This document shows, in pieces, positions 48,709 through 57,883 of a DNA stretch of 64,000 nt (within the stretch, counting starts at the first letter, position 1; each line of letters starts with the position of its first letter). Made by a program: the position numbers and the translations under genes. The notes under the pieces were generated by a model. It was not told where the DNA came from, made no database searches, and was given only the letters and a program-made list of their open reading frames with translations. The stretch spans positions 26,110 through 90,109 of the forward strand of contig NQMI01000151.1 in the NCBI GenBank assembly GCA_002270565.1, in the 5' to 3' direction. The DNA is from Stenocarpella maydis (lineage: Eukaryota > Ascomycota > Sordariomycetes > Diaporthales > Diaporthaceae).

Positions 48709-51708
48709 GATATGCTTGTGTTTCTGCTGGAATCTGTGGTGGTCGAAGATGCTGAGTGGATCCTGCCCAGGGATCAAAAGAGTGTTGTCAATGAAGAATG
48801 AGTGAGTGAAGTGTCAAGACACTTAGAGAATGTATGGTCAGCAAGATCAACTGGCTTTGAGAGGGGCAAAGAAAAAGAATGAAAAGCACCGAATGCTGCT
48901 GTGAACCTGAAGCCAAGCTTGGAATGTCCAAACCATATCCCCGAGACAGCGAAACATGCTGCCTTCTTATACCAAATCTTCATCAATAGACACCAACACT
49001 ACGGCAGCATCTCTCAGCGCCCCCTCTTCTCATCCTCATCTCCGGTGATGTCTTCACCCAACACGGCATTGGCTTCTGTCTGGGCGATCCGATACGGTGT
49101 TGCCAGGGAGGGTCCATGCACAATGGCATCGGTGGCTGTATGGTCCAAGTGATTCCTCTTGTTTGTGACGCAACACACTCCCTCATTGGGCCCACAGTCG
49201 TCGTGTGAACTTTTTCACCTGAGCCTTCAGCTTTTATGCATACAAGGTAGAATCCATATACTTGGGACGGAGAGCACGGCCTAAGTGGAGTACAAGCACA
49301 TGCTACCTGGTAGTATACCTGCGCGGTTGGGAGAGGACGGGCCTCGCACTCGAGGCCGGCGGCGTAGTTGAGGGGGCCCGAAGTGCTCAAGGTCCAGCCA
49401 GGATACGTACAGGACCAGGGTTGTTGGCCCCTATTGCCCACTAAAACCAAGTATATACCCGATCGATCTGCAAGATAGAGTGTGGTCCGACCGGGGTCCC
49501 GCTGTTCATCTCCCGTGGTGGCCGTCTGGGTACAAGTCTCCCGGCGGCAGTCGAGCGCATAAAAGACAGGGCCACCGCAGTCTCAACGAACATCTTGGCA
49601 GCCACCCTTAATCCCGAGTCAGGGGCAGGAAACAGCTGCAAACATGGACGCAACGGTCGATTATGTCAATTCCGAGAGAGGAGTGGGCCTAAACAGACGT
49701 CGACGGGGACGGATTAGACAGGTCAGGACCCATCAGCTTCGGAGGTTAACGCCTGTCATGTAGGCCATACATGAGGAGGGGTTCGCACTGCCTACACAGT
49801 ATATCTGCTCTCATGAGACCGAGTCTCCCCTGAATCACGGCACTGCTGGAGGTGGTGGCCTGACGATCCAGCGGGATTGTCCCGGGCAGATTTTGTGCAG
49901 GGTCTTCTATCCCAACTTGCCAGGCTCGGAGATTTTATTGGTTCCATTCGTCAGTCTCGTCAAGCCTCCCAGGTGTTCGGATGAGGAACGAACCTCGCCC
50001 CTTTGCCCCTGAGCCGCCCCATCCCAGCCTTCTCCCACCGGTGCAAACCTTTCCCACGGCGGGGGCAGTCATGTTTCAGGTCTAGAACAGTTCGTTTCCC
50101 TTGGGCACGTTTATGCCCGCCCCCCGCCTCCCCCCGGGAGGCCGGCTGAACTTGGCTGGAGCTCCGCCGAATCCGGATTCCTATGCGTTGCACCACAATC
50201 ATAGCGATCGTTACTACGAGCTCATGGGGGAGACCGAGTGGCCGCGGCCACCTAGGAACCAGCCATCGGCGGTGTCGTCATGCCGCGGCTGCACTGCATA
50301 GATTAATTAGGCTCCCCTAGAGCCACAGCACTGCACCAGTACGTAGGTGCATGCCGAAATTACCACAGGGGCTTCGCCGTGATGATGCTACAGAACCGTA
50401 GCTGATTGTGAATCGGATTGATTGAGCTCCTTACACAGCCTCTCTCCGTCGTACCTTGTGACAGACACATGCCACAGTGACTGCAGGCGTCTCTGCGTGG
50501 TCCATTTGAGCTTGGGAAGCAAGAGGGGGGTTGGATGCCACAACGACCTCGGGACATAATCTCACCCTGCTCATATTTGACTCTCCATCGCCATAATAAG
50601 TCCGAGGTATTCTTGCCATATTCCACGCCGGGCTCCAGAGCTTACCGACGATTCCCCGTATGGATTGCCCCTTTCTTCGCCCACGGCGCCATGATTGCGC
50701 GTCATGAGTAATGGCCTGATTGAGACGCAGTAAGAGGCACCGAGTCAGGATAGAACTCCTCACCTGTCGATCCTCCCGAGAGCGGAAAGCAACGCCACTA
50801 TGTAGGTAAGCAAAATGTGGAGAAAATCACCAGAGAGAAAGACGGGCAAGCCGGAGCCGCTGCGGCCATTTATGCTCTCGAAACTAGCAGCTTGACGCTT
50901 TTGGACTATAACGGGGGCCTCTCTACGTGGATTATCACAGCAGAAATCGTATGGGTATAGAATAAACGGAGTGAATAATGACACGCAGGGCTGAGCAGCA
51001 TAGATATAGCAAGGAAGCAGTATGTTGGATACTAAGAATACAACTGTACTTGGAGAAACCCCCTCCCCCTTTCTTTCCTTCATTCCTTCAGAGCCGGAAC
51101 TTCTTATAGACAAATCCCTCGCATCGTCGCGGCTTCCCCGAAGCGCTGAAGCAGCGTCCTCCACGATAAGGTGGCTATTGAAGTTATAATGCTGAATAAG
51201 TGACGCTGTGGTATGGTGGTCCCCGGCAGATACAAGACACCAGCCAGCGGTGGTGACGAACAATTCCACCTGGGCGTTATGCCGGACAAGATTATTTAAC
51301 TGTTTATCAGACCTCTAGCAAAGAGACTCCTTGTCTCCGAACTGAGGGATTTGGTACCTAGGTACTTATGGAATACTGCCCATTCTTATATATAAATAAG
51401 CACTTAGAAAACATATAATACCTAGTTGTATACCGCTAATTATCTATAAGAGTCAATGTAAGTTAATAGTTTTTATAAGTATTTGGTGGTATGTATTATA
51501 CATTTATTATTAGCGCGTTTTCTGGAGTTAGTAGAGATGCAAGCCCGGGCCGTTAGTGCTAATTATTTATTCAGGGTGTGGTCGGAGTTCCGGTTCCGCT
51601 AGTTAGGCATTTCCCGGTTCCACAACGTCGGACCTCATCTATGCCATGTGGCCTGCGCTTCTCCTGCCCACGGAGTGCACTCATCACTGGTGCCTTCTCT
51701 GAGATTTC
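48709..51708. other. 3.0-kb intergenic region, no supported gene
   Basis: I find no gene with recognisable domains on either strand. Short frames at 48983-49450 (minus), 50101-50301 (plus) and 50760-51269 (minus) lack conserved motifs. A short AT-rich patch at 51380-51510 has the base pattern of decayed transposon DNA but no identifiable element. No tRNA seen. Confidence 0.5.
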
Positions 51709-53264
51709 ATGAATACAGGAAGGGCCATAATGGACCTAAATCAAGATTGGGTCTTCGTGTCGCACGATGCCGACGAAGAAGAACCGCTTTATCTCAGCGA
51801 TATCAGCTCCTACGTCGATAGAATTGCCGGGTCGCTGTGGCCAGTGAACAAGACGATCCACGATAACCCAGAGCTAGGATACGAGGAGCATATTGCGCAC
51901 GATACCCTCGTCCGATTCATGAGGTCTCAAGGAGGCTGGAAAGTGACCCCATCGGCCTATGGTCTTGAGACAGCATGGGTAGCGGTGCACGACAGCGGCC
52001 ATAAAGGACCGGTGGTCTCCTTTAACGTCGAGATGGGTATGGAGACTCGCGCGAGATACCAGCTTTGCTAACTCATGAGAGCTAATATCGTGGTACCAGA
52101 TGCTCTTATAGGCATTGGCCACGCCTGCGGACACAATCTTATCGCGACCGCCTCGCTGGCAGCCGGTCTCGCAGTAGCAGAGCTGATGCGGCAGCACTCT
52201 TTGCCCGGGAAGGTTATCCTCTTCGGCACACCCGCCGAAGAGGGCGGAGGCGGCAAGATCAAGCTCATCCAATCTGGTGCCTACAAGGACCATGGCGTCC
52301 ATATAAACCTGATATCGCACCCCGGAATTACCAATGATTGCGCCCTGATGCGGACAACAGCATACACGCGCTTCAAGGTCGAATACTTCGGCCGCGAAGC
52401 CCACGCCGCGGCGAACCCATGGCTCGGTATCAATGCCCTCGACGCTTTGATCACTGCGTATAACTCGATATCAGTGCTGAGGCAGCAGACTATGCCGGGC
52501 GATATCATCCAGGGTCACAGTAAGCAGCTTCCAGGGACATTTTCAACCCGCATAGGAATGATGATCTCCTTGTTTGAGCCCATATATTGAAGTCTACGGG
52601 CTTCCTGTGGCTTACTCCACCTGTTTCCCAATGAAACTTCTCCTTCGGTCCTTTGATCTTTGAATGCTAACTCCCTGATGCTGCAGTCACGGATGGCGGC
52701 GCGGCGCCGAATATCATCCACGCCTACGCTGCGGGCGTGTTCGTGGTGAGAGCAGGCACGCGCTCCCGGCTGAAGCAGCTCAAGAAGAAGGTCGACGGGT
52801 GTTTTGAAGCGGGTTCCACAGCCACGGGCGCGAGGCTCAAAATGACAGAGGAGCAGGCGTATGCGGATCATGTCCCGAATCGTGTGTTGGCAAGGATTTA
52901 CACACGATACTTTAATTTCCTGGTTCCTGAGAAAGATGATCCTTACGAGCCTCCAACATCTAGAATACCAGTTGACCAGGATATCGACCAGGCGAGAGGA
53001 GTGACGAGGGCCAGTACGGACCAGGGTGATGTCAGCTACCAGATGCCCAGCTTGAGTGTCGGTTTCTCAATCGTGCCCGGACCAAGGGGACAGGGCCCTC
53101 ACAACCCCGAGTTTGCGGGATCTGCTGGAACAAGAGACGCATTTGAGAGATGTTTGAGGGTTGGGAAAGCATTGGCCGGGACGGCTTTGGCTGTGGTGAC
53201 TGAGAAGGAATTGCTCAAGGAGGTACAATCTGCGTGGGAGAAGGACATGGAACAATACAATTAA
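51709..53264 (+). CDS. M20-family amidohydrolase/peptidase (PM20D2/AbgB-like)
   Basis: Three exons: 51709-52036, 52100-52519 and 52687-53264, 441 aa. The stop codon seen after the first exon lies in a 63-nt intron (donor GTATGG, branch TTTGCTAACTC, acceptor ACCAG). Splicing gives SFNVEMDALIGIGHACGHN, the M20 metal-binding Asp and His-x-Cys-Gly-His region. The next block, FGTPAEEGGGG, holds the catalytic and metal-binding Glu pair; GREAHAAANPWLGINALDA is the dimerisation-domain start; ASTDQGDVSYQMPSL and GPHNPEFA are C-terminal landmarks. The family hydrolyses amide bonds of small N-acyl or dipeptide substrates in the cytosol with two zinc ions. The length fits. Met-8 (51730) is an alternative start. 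The second intron (167 nt) belongs to the introner-like family in the findings. Substrate unknown. Confidence 0.9.
52520..52686 (+). repeat. Introner-like element, copy 2 (M20 intron 2)
   Basis: Starts GTAAGCAGCTTCCAGGG, then ATTTTCAACCCGC, a centre with TTTGAGCCCATAT, AATGAAACTTCTCCTTCGG, branch GAATGCTAACTCCC, end GATGCTGCAG. Almost the same first 12 and last 20 bases as the GNAT intron, although that gene is on the other strand 8 kb away. Confidence 0.75.
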
Positions 53265-54046
53265 GAAGGCTACAATCGTGGCTTCTATTGGGTACATGAT
53301 TGCTGGAAATGCTGACTACAATCGTTTGCGATCATCATCCATACTGGAAAAGCTGCGTTTTAGCTGCATCATTCCGACTGATCCCCGCCCCCTGTAATAT
53401 AGGTAGGTGTACCGTTCCCACGTCGGCGCCTAGAGCATCTTAACATTGAACAACAGCGCGTGCGACATCCCTGATAACAGTCAAGTCAAGTGGCTTCTTT
53501 CCCGTTCCAGGGATCAGCATGCTGCTGCCCGCGAAGTTAACAGGGATGCCTGCGCTGGGAGTTCCTCCGCGAAGTAGCTTGTGGCGGCTCAGGAGCCAGT
53601 GATAGCAACACGCGCAATGAACGACTATGGGTTAAGATGGAATGTAAGCAACACGTGACGATGCCGGTACTCTTTTGTAAGTCTCGAGCCAATATATCAA
53701 GAATCCAATGTCTTCTCGTCCTCAAGGACTGCCAGAACTGCATATTTTATATTTGACCGAAGGTTCTATTATCAGCAGCTGTGGGTCGAGCTCAGCGGAG
53801 CCTACTAATGGCGACAGAGGAGCAGACCTGGCGTTCATGGAAGAGTGTAAGCATGCAGATCACTCCCTCATCAGTCCACAGCGAGCGCTATTCACCAGAC
53901 GAGAGACTCAAGCAAGCCAGTTGTCTGCGCCATGAATACTCTAGAATTTAAGTGCGGATATCGATCAGAAATACCCGCCAGAGACTATCACCAGTCTCCG
54001 ACATCCGGTGTATACCTGACTGTCGTCATGAAGAACCCCCTTTGAA
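53265..54046. other. Intergenic between convergent genes, no supported gene
   Basis: About 780 bp between the ends of the M20 gene (plus) and the OBAP gene (minus). One short plus frame (53708-53935) has no recognisable feature. Confidence 0.5.
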
Positions 54047-55199
54047 CTAAGTTTGTTTCCATGTTGCATCAGCATCAGGATGAATCTCAGGCTCTTTGAT
54101 ATACTCCCGAATCTCCTTCTTCCTCCTCCAGTCCGCGCCACCGAACCTGGAGTCCCTCTCACTCGCCACGGTCTCAAAGTCCGGCATCTGCTCAGCCTTG
54201 GTGAAGCTCGTCATCAACTTCGGCTCGCCCAGTGGGATCTTGTGTCCCCTGTCCACCTGCCACTGCAGAATTACGGGTTAGCTTTTCAAAAACTCTGGAA
54301 GAGGTTTCATTTGAATACAGCACGGAACAGGCGAAAGTTTGGCCATGGGTTTTGAGACACGAGCTCCGGAATAGGTTCCAGCAAAGAAACTATTACTCCC
54401 AGCCGGGTTGAAAACAATAAGCACGCCCAGAAGGTGCTTACCAGGTGGTAGACTTTGCCGTAGAGCTCGACCACGTCCTCCATCTCAGCGGACTCGGCCT
54501 GCTCCCACGCGGCAGTGGGCACGAGGATTGAGGGCTGGGGCATAATGAGCATTCCAGACTTGACCTCAAAGACGTGGCTAGTGCAGTATTCAGAGTCAGC
54601 TTTCTAAGAGCCAAGGAAGAAGTTTGTTCAAATATAGCATGGAACAGGCCACTGTGTGTGTGGCCATGGCTTTTAGATAAAGGCTTAGGGTACGAGATTG
54701 ACATTCCCATGGTAGGTAAAAGGAAATATCGATAGAAGCTCACCTGTGCCACAGCTTGCGCTCCTCGGCGTCCAGGGTCTCGTACAGCCTTGGGGTGATC
54801 ATGTACTCGATGCCAATGAGGCGGGCGCCCGGGTTGGGGCTGTCGTAGAGGATGCACTGGCGGACATCTATGGGAATGTGGTGAGTGGCCTGCCTGCGCC
54901 TGTTGCACCACACCATGGCGCGTGATACATACCTTCTGTCAAGTGACTGCAGTAGTGATTCGCCTCGACGAAGCGCTTGGGGTCGTCGGCGTACACATGG
55001 AAGGCATTCAAGTGTGCACAGATGCTTTTGACTGGCATGAAATCCTGCCAGGTAGTGTCAGCATCCGTAAATGCGATGATTTATTCTGGCCTGCATTGGA
55101 GGGCATCGCGCTTACCTGAGTCATGGCTGCGCCGGCCTCCAGCACCTTGCTCTTGGTGGTGCGCTCATCACCAGCTACGTTTTGCTGCGACTCTGCCAT
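54047..55199 (-). CDS. DUF1264 / oil-body-associated-protein-like protein
   Basis: Five exons: 55116-55199, 54933-55044, 54744-54867, 54442-54577 and 54047-54262, giving 223 aa. All junctions keep frame with GT-AG ends. The assembled protein shows the DUF1264 pattern in order: [31 protein letters not shown], then [61 protein letters not shown] and PLGEPKLM. In plants this family (OBAP) associates with lipid bodies; the role in fungi is not established. The C terminus is a charged, Arg/Lys-rich extension. The two short introns are ordinary (71 and 65 nt); the other two (166 and 179 nt) belong to the introner-like family. The ATG at 55199 (MAESQQN) is the first in frame. Confidence 0.85.
54263..54441 (-). 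repeat. Introner-like element, copy 4 (OBAP intron 4)
   Basis: 179 nt. Sense start GTAAGCACCTTCTGGG; then TTTTCAACCCGG, TCTCAAAACCCATGGCCA, GCCTGTTCCGTGCTGTATTC, AAACCTCTTCC, branch AAAAGCTAACCC and TTCTGCAG. Closest to copy 3 in its middle and to copy 1 in its CTCAAA/CATGGCCA block. Confidence 0.75.
54578..54743 (-). repeat. Introner-like element, copy 3 (OBAP intron 3)
   Basis: 166 nt. Sense start GTGAGCTTCTATCG; then AAAAGCCATGGCCAC, GCCTGTTCCATGCTATATT, AAACTTCTTCCTTGG, branch GAAAGCTGACTCTGAAT and CACTAG. It has a diverged 5' third, but the rest aligns with the other three copies in order. Confidence 0.75.
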
Positions 55200-55893
55200 G
55201 CTGCAGGAAGCCCCTGAGCTGTTTCGCAGTTGCTTCAGGGTGTCGGTCAAGTTGAAGGTTCTACAGCACTTGGGCTGACAACAGGTTTGCTTTATGCTGG
55301 AAATGTTTGGTCTACTGGCTGTCATGATGATGCGCACCTGAGCGAGGGCGCACATTGAGGTTTTGCATGTTGGGGTGCGGCTGGTTGGTGCCAAAGTTAC
55401 GTCAGTGGACGTCATCGCCAGTGCAACCGTTTTAACAAACGTCCTCGAGCACTCCGCAGAAATCGGCGGCAGAGTTTGGGTTTTTGCAAAGAGTGGAAAT
55501 AAAATTGCACGAGGCGGAGCATTGATACTACCTAGGTAGATAGGTTTCTATGCCTGAGTCCTGGTCATTTCTCCCTGCACTACCCCCATCGCTCAGCCCC
55601 ATACAAGCACTAATACATTTACACCCCATAGTTAATCATTTTTTGAGATAATTACATGCTATATCATTTTGTGACTGGACGACTCTTTATACTGCTTGGG
55701 AATTCCAACCTGCTGGTTGGAAATTCTGGTCTTTTGGTCAATCTGGCTATTAGATCAATCATAATACGTTGCCAAGCAGTACGTATTATGTGTCAGTCCC
55801 GTTACAATTAGGTGATGAAGTGTTATGAAGGAAATAGCAAGCATCGTTTTTCTTTTTCTCTTTCAAGGGTTACGTCCTGACATGCCCAGATGG
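55200..55893. other. Intergenic, no supported gene
   Basis: Upstream of the OBAP gene and downstream of the methyltransferase gene. A palindrome-like stretch at 55695-55730 (TTCCAACCTGCTGGTTGGAA) is the only structure I noticed. Confidence 0.5.
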
Positions 55894-56889
55894 TCAAGCC
55901 CTCTTTTTCACCATCAGCAATACTCCAGCCTGCCTGCGCTGGAGAAGCTCTTTCCCCTTCTCAACACCGGCGTCGTGCAACAGTCGCTCCACCTCTCGGC
56001 GCATTCTTCGAACCACATCGTTCTCTGATCCAGCCAACTCCGGGTTGGCTTGTCGCCATCTCGTGACACGGCTGGCGGTCCCAAGCATCTTCTCCAGCAT
56101 ATCCATATCGAAATTGGTGGGCTTGTTCTCAAGTAAGGATTCATCGCTGCCTTCAACGCCCCACTCCTTCCTATAAAAAGTGCTTTCATCGAAGTCCGGC
56201 ACGGGAGGGCTGACCGTCCACGGGAGCCCAATTGTTGAGTATAAATCTCGAACCAGTAGATTCCCCGGCTCGTAGAAATGCAAGAGACTCTCCTCCTCGA
56301 TCCTTCTCATCGCCGCCTCAATGGCAGCCGCATTTGGGACAGAGGGCTGAAGGCTGCTGGGTTTCGAGCACCATATTGCCACCGTTCCGCCCGGTCTGAG
56401 CACGCGAGCTGCAGACACCCAGAACCGGGGCATGTCGAACCACTCCAAGACGAAGTGTAATGTTAGAGCGAGAATCCATCTATAATGTAGTTGGTTACAA
56501 CCTACATGAGCGCAGGTGGCTGCGGTTATAAGATCTACGCCGCCATCTGGGACGAGGGCAGGGTTGATATCCTCGGCTGTTGACACCTCAAATCTAACGT
56601 TGCTTTTCGTCTGTTCCTTGCTCAGGAAGGCCCGTGCAGTGTTGATCATACCCTCCGAAGGGTCGAGGCCCATTGTCTTGTCGAAGTTCCGCGCGATGGC
56701 GAAGGTCGCCGTCCCAGGGCCGCAGCCTAAGTCCAATGCCTTTTCAAGCTTACCGCCAGTAAATGTATGGTGGGTGATGATGATATCGTAGAGAGCCTGG
56801 CTGTATTTAGGGCGATACTGGGCGTAGTTTCGCCCTTCATCCTCGGTGTACGACCGGAATGTCTTTTCCGCATCTGCCTGGCTAGCCAT
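55894..56889 (-). CDS. SAM-dependent methyltransferase, trans-aconitate methyltransferase-like
   Basis: Two exons, 56506-56889 and 55894-56442, give 310 aa. The ATG at 56889 (MASQADAEKTF) fits family members; the frame continues upstream only through a Lys/Arg-rich, ATG-less stretch. Motif I (LDLGCGPGTATF, about residues 52-63) and an acidic residue at GLDPSEGM bind S-adenosylmethionine. VDLITAATCAH joins WFDMPRFW across the intron, and VLRPGGTVAIW is motif III. The layout matches class I methyltransferases of the yeast Tmt1 type, which methylate trans-aconitate and related acids in the cytosol. The actual substrate is not shown by sequence. The 63-nt intron (GTAGGT donor, CTAAC branch, GGAG acceptor) is a multiple of three and has no stop, so the unspliced message would also be open (331 aa). 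Confidence 0.8.
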   Translation of the reverse strand: MASQADAEKTFRSYTEDEGRNYAQYRPKYSQALYDIIITHHTFTGGKLEKALDLGCGPGTATFAIARNFDKTMGLDPSEGMINTARAFLSKEQTKSNVRFEVSTAEDINPALVPDGGVDLITAATCAHVGCNQLHYRWILALTLHFVLEWFDMPRFWVSAARVLRPGGTVAIWCSKPSSLQPSVPNAAAIEAAMRRIEEESLLHFYEPGNLLVRDLYSTIGLPWTVSPPVPDFDESTFYRKEWGVEGSDESLLENKPTNFDMDMLEKMLGTASRVTRWRQANPELAGSENDVVRRMRREVERLLHDAGVEKGKELLQRRQAGVLLMVKKRA

Positions 56890-57883
56890 CTTCTCTTCCT
56901 TTCTTTTTCTTCTTTTCTTCTTGGTGATACGCGGGAGAAGTACGGGCGATGAAGGGCATGACTCGGAAATGATGAAAGGCCGCACACAGAGGAAAGGAAA
57001 TGGTTCACATGTCTAGGAAGTGTGACTCGCTTAAAGATGCGGTGCCATCAGAAGCGGAGTTCAGACGAAATATAAAATTTAGCTGACGTACTGCAAGCTC
57101 TGCGAACACGCCAATCAAGGACATCCTCTGTGTCAACTTAAAAACCTACTCAACAGCGTCCGCTTGGTTGCTCTGGTTCATCCGGGGAGCATCACAAAAC
57201 CAGATCTGTCCACCACTATGCTCCGGGGGACGGCAGTAGACTTTGTATCATGTAATGTGCGGTCTTTGTCGAGCCTCCGTCGTGCAACATGTTGCTGGCA
57301 ATTCTCACTCGTCGGTTTTGGGTTTTGTTGCCCATGCAAACCTGCCTCCATCAGCCTCGTTTTTCTCTTGTGTGTGCCTGCTTGGTGATGCCCCGTGGCA
57401 GGCACTTGAGCGACAAGTTTATCTCCTTGGCCAGGGCTTGATAAAACTCTGCTGGTCCCGAGAGAATCGCTCCCACTGGCTGTGCAGGGGATGCCGTTGT
57501 GACCCGGGCGAAACGCTCGACGTGATCATTACACAGGGTGCATCACCGGTAAATGGACCCGCTGGAATCATGGTTGCCCTTGCTTGCTGGCAGGAAATGT
57601 ATTATTATGCCTCACTAGGGCTGCAGAATCTCTGGGGCCCTGTGATAAGTAACAAGTGACGATAGCACCAATAAGCGTCCCTCTCCTCTAACACCATGCC
57701 AAACCGGGATATATGGATGAATCTTCAAAGAGAAGTGCCAAAGTTTCCCCCCGCGTATGACCAAATCCTCCGTGGTTCGCCTAGTCTCTGGGTAGTAGTG
57801 TCTTGAAGCTCTGCGATCGATACTAATCGCGTGTGCCACGGCTGATTTGGTGCGATGCCCCAGCTTCGCGCGAACATGCCCCG
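56890..57883. other. Intergenic, no supported gene
   Basis: About 1 kb between two minus-strand genes. 56890-56935 is C/T-rich on the plus strand, i.e. A/G-rich just upstream of the methyltransferase start. Other short frames are without features. Confidence 0.5.

Noticed and set aside
48983..49450. Possible gene in the 3-kb gap, including a short polar frame around 49000-49150
   Set aside because: A brief stretch looks coding-like on the minus strand, but it has no start, no domain and no clear splice partners, so a gene is not supported.
52037..52099. Stop codon splitting the M20 gene, suggesting a pseudogene
   Set aside because: The interval is a well-formed 63-nt intron with a TTTGCTAACTC branch site; removing it restores the metal-binding motif exactly.
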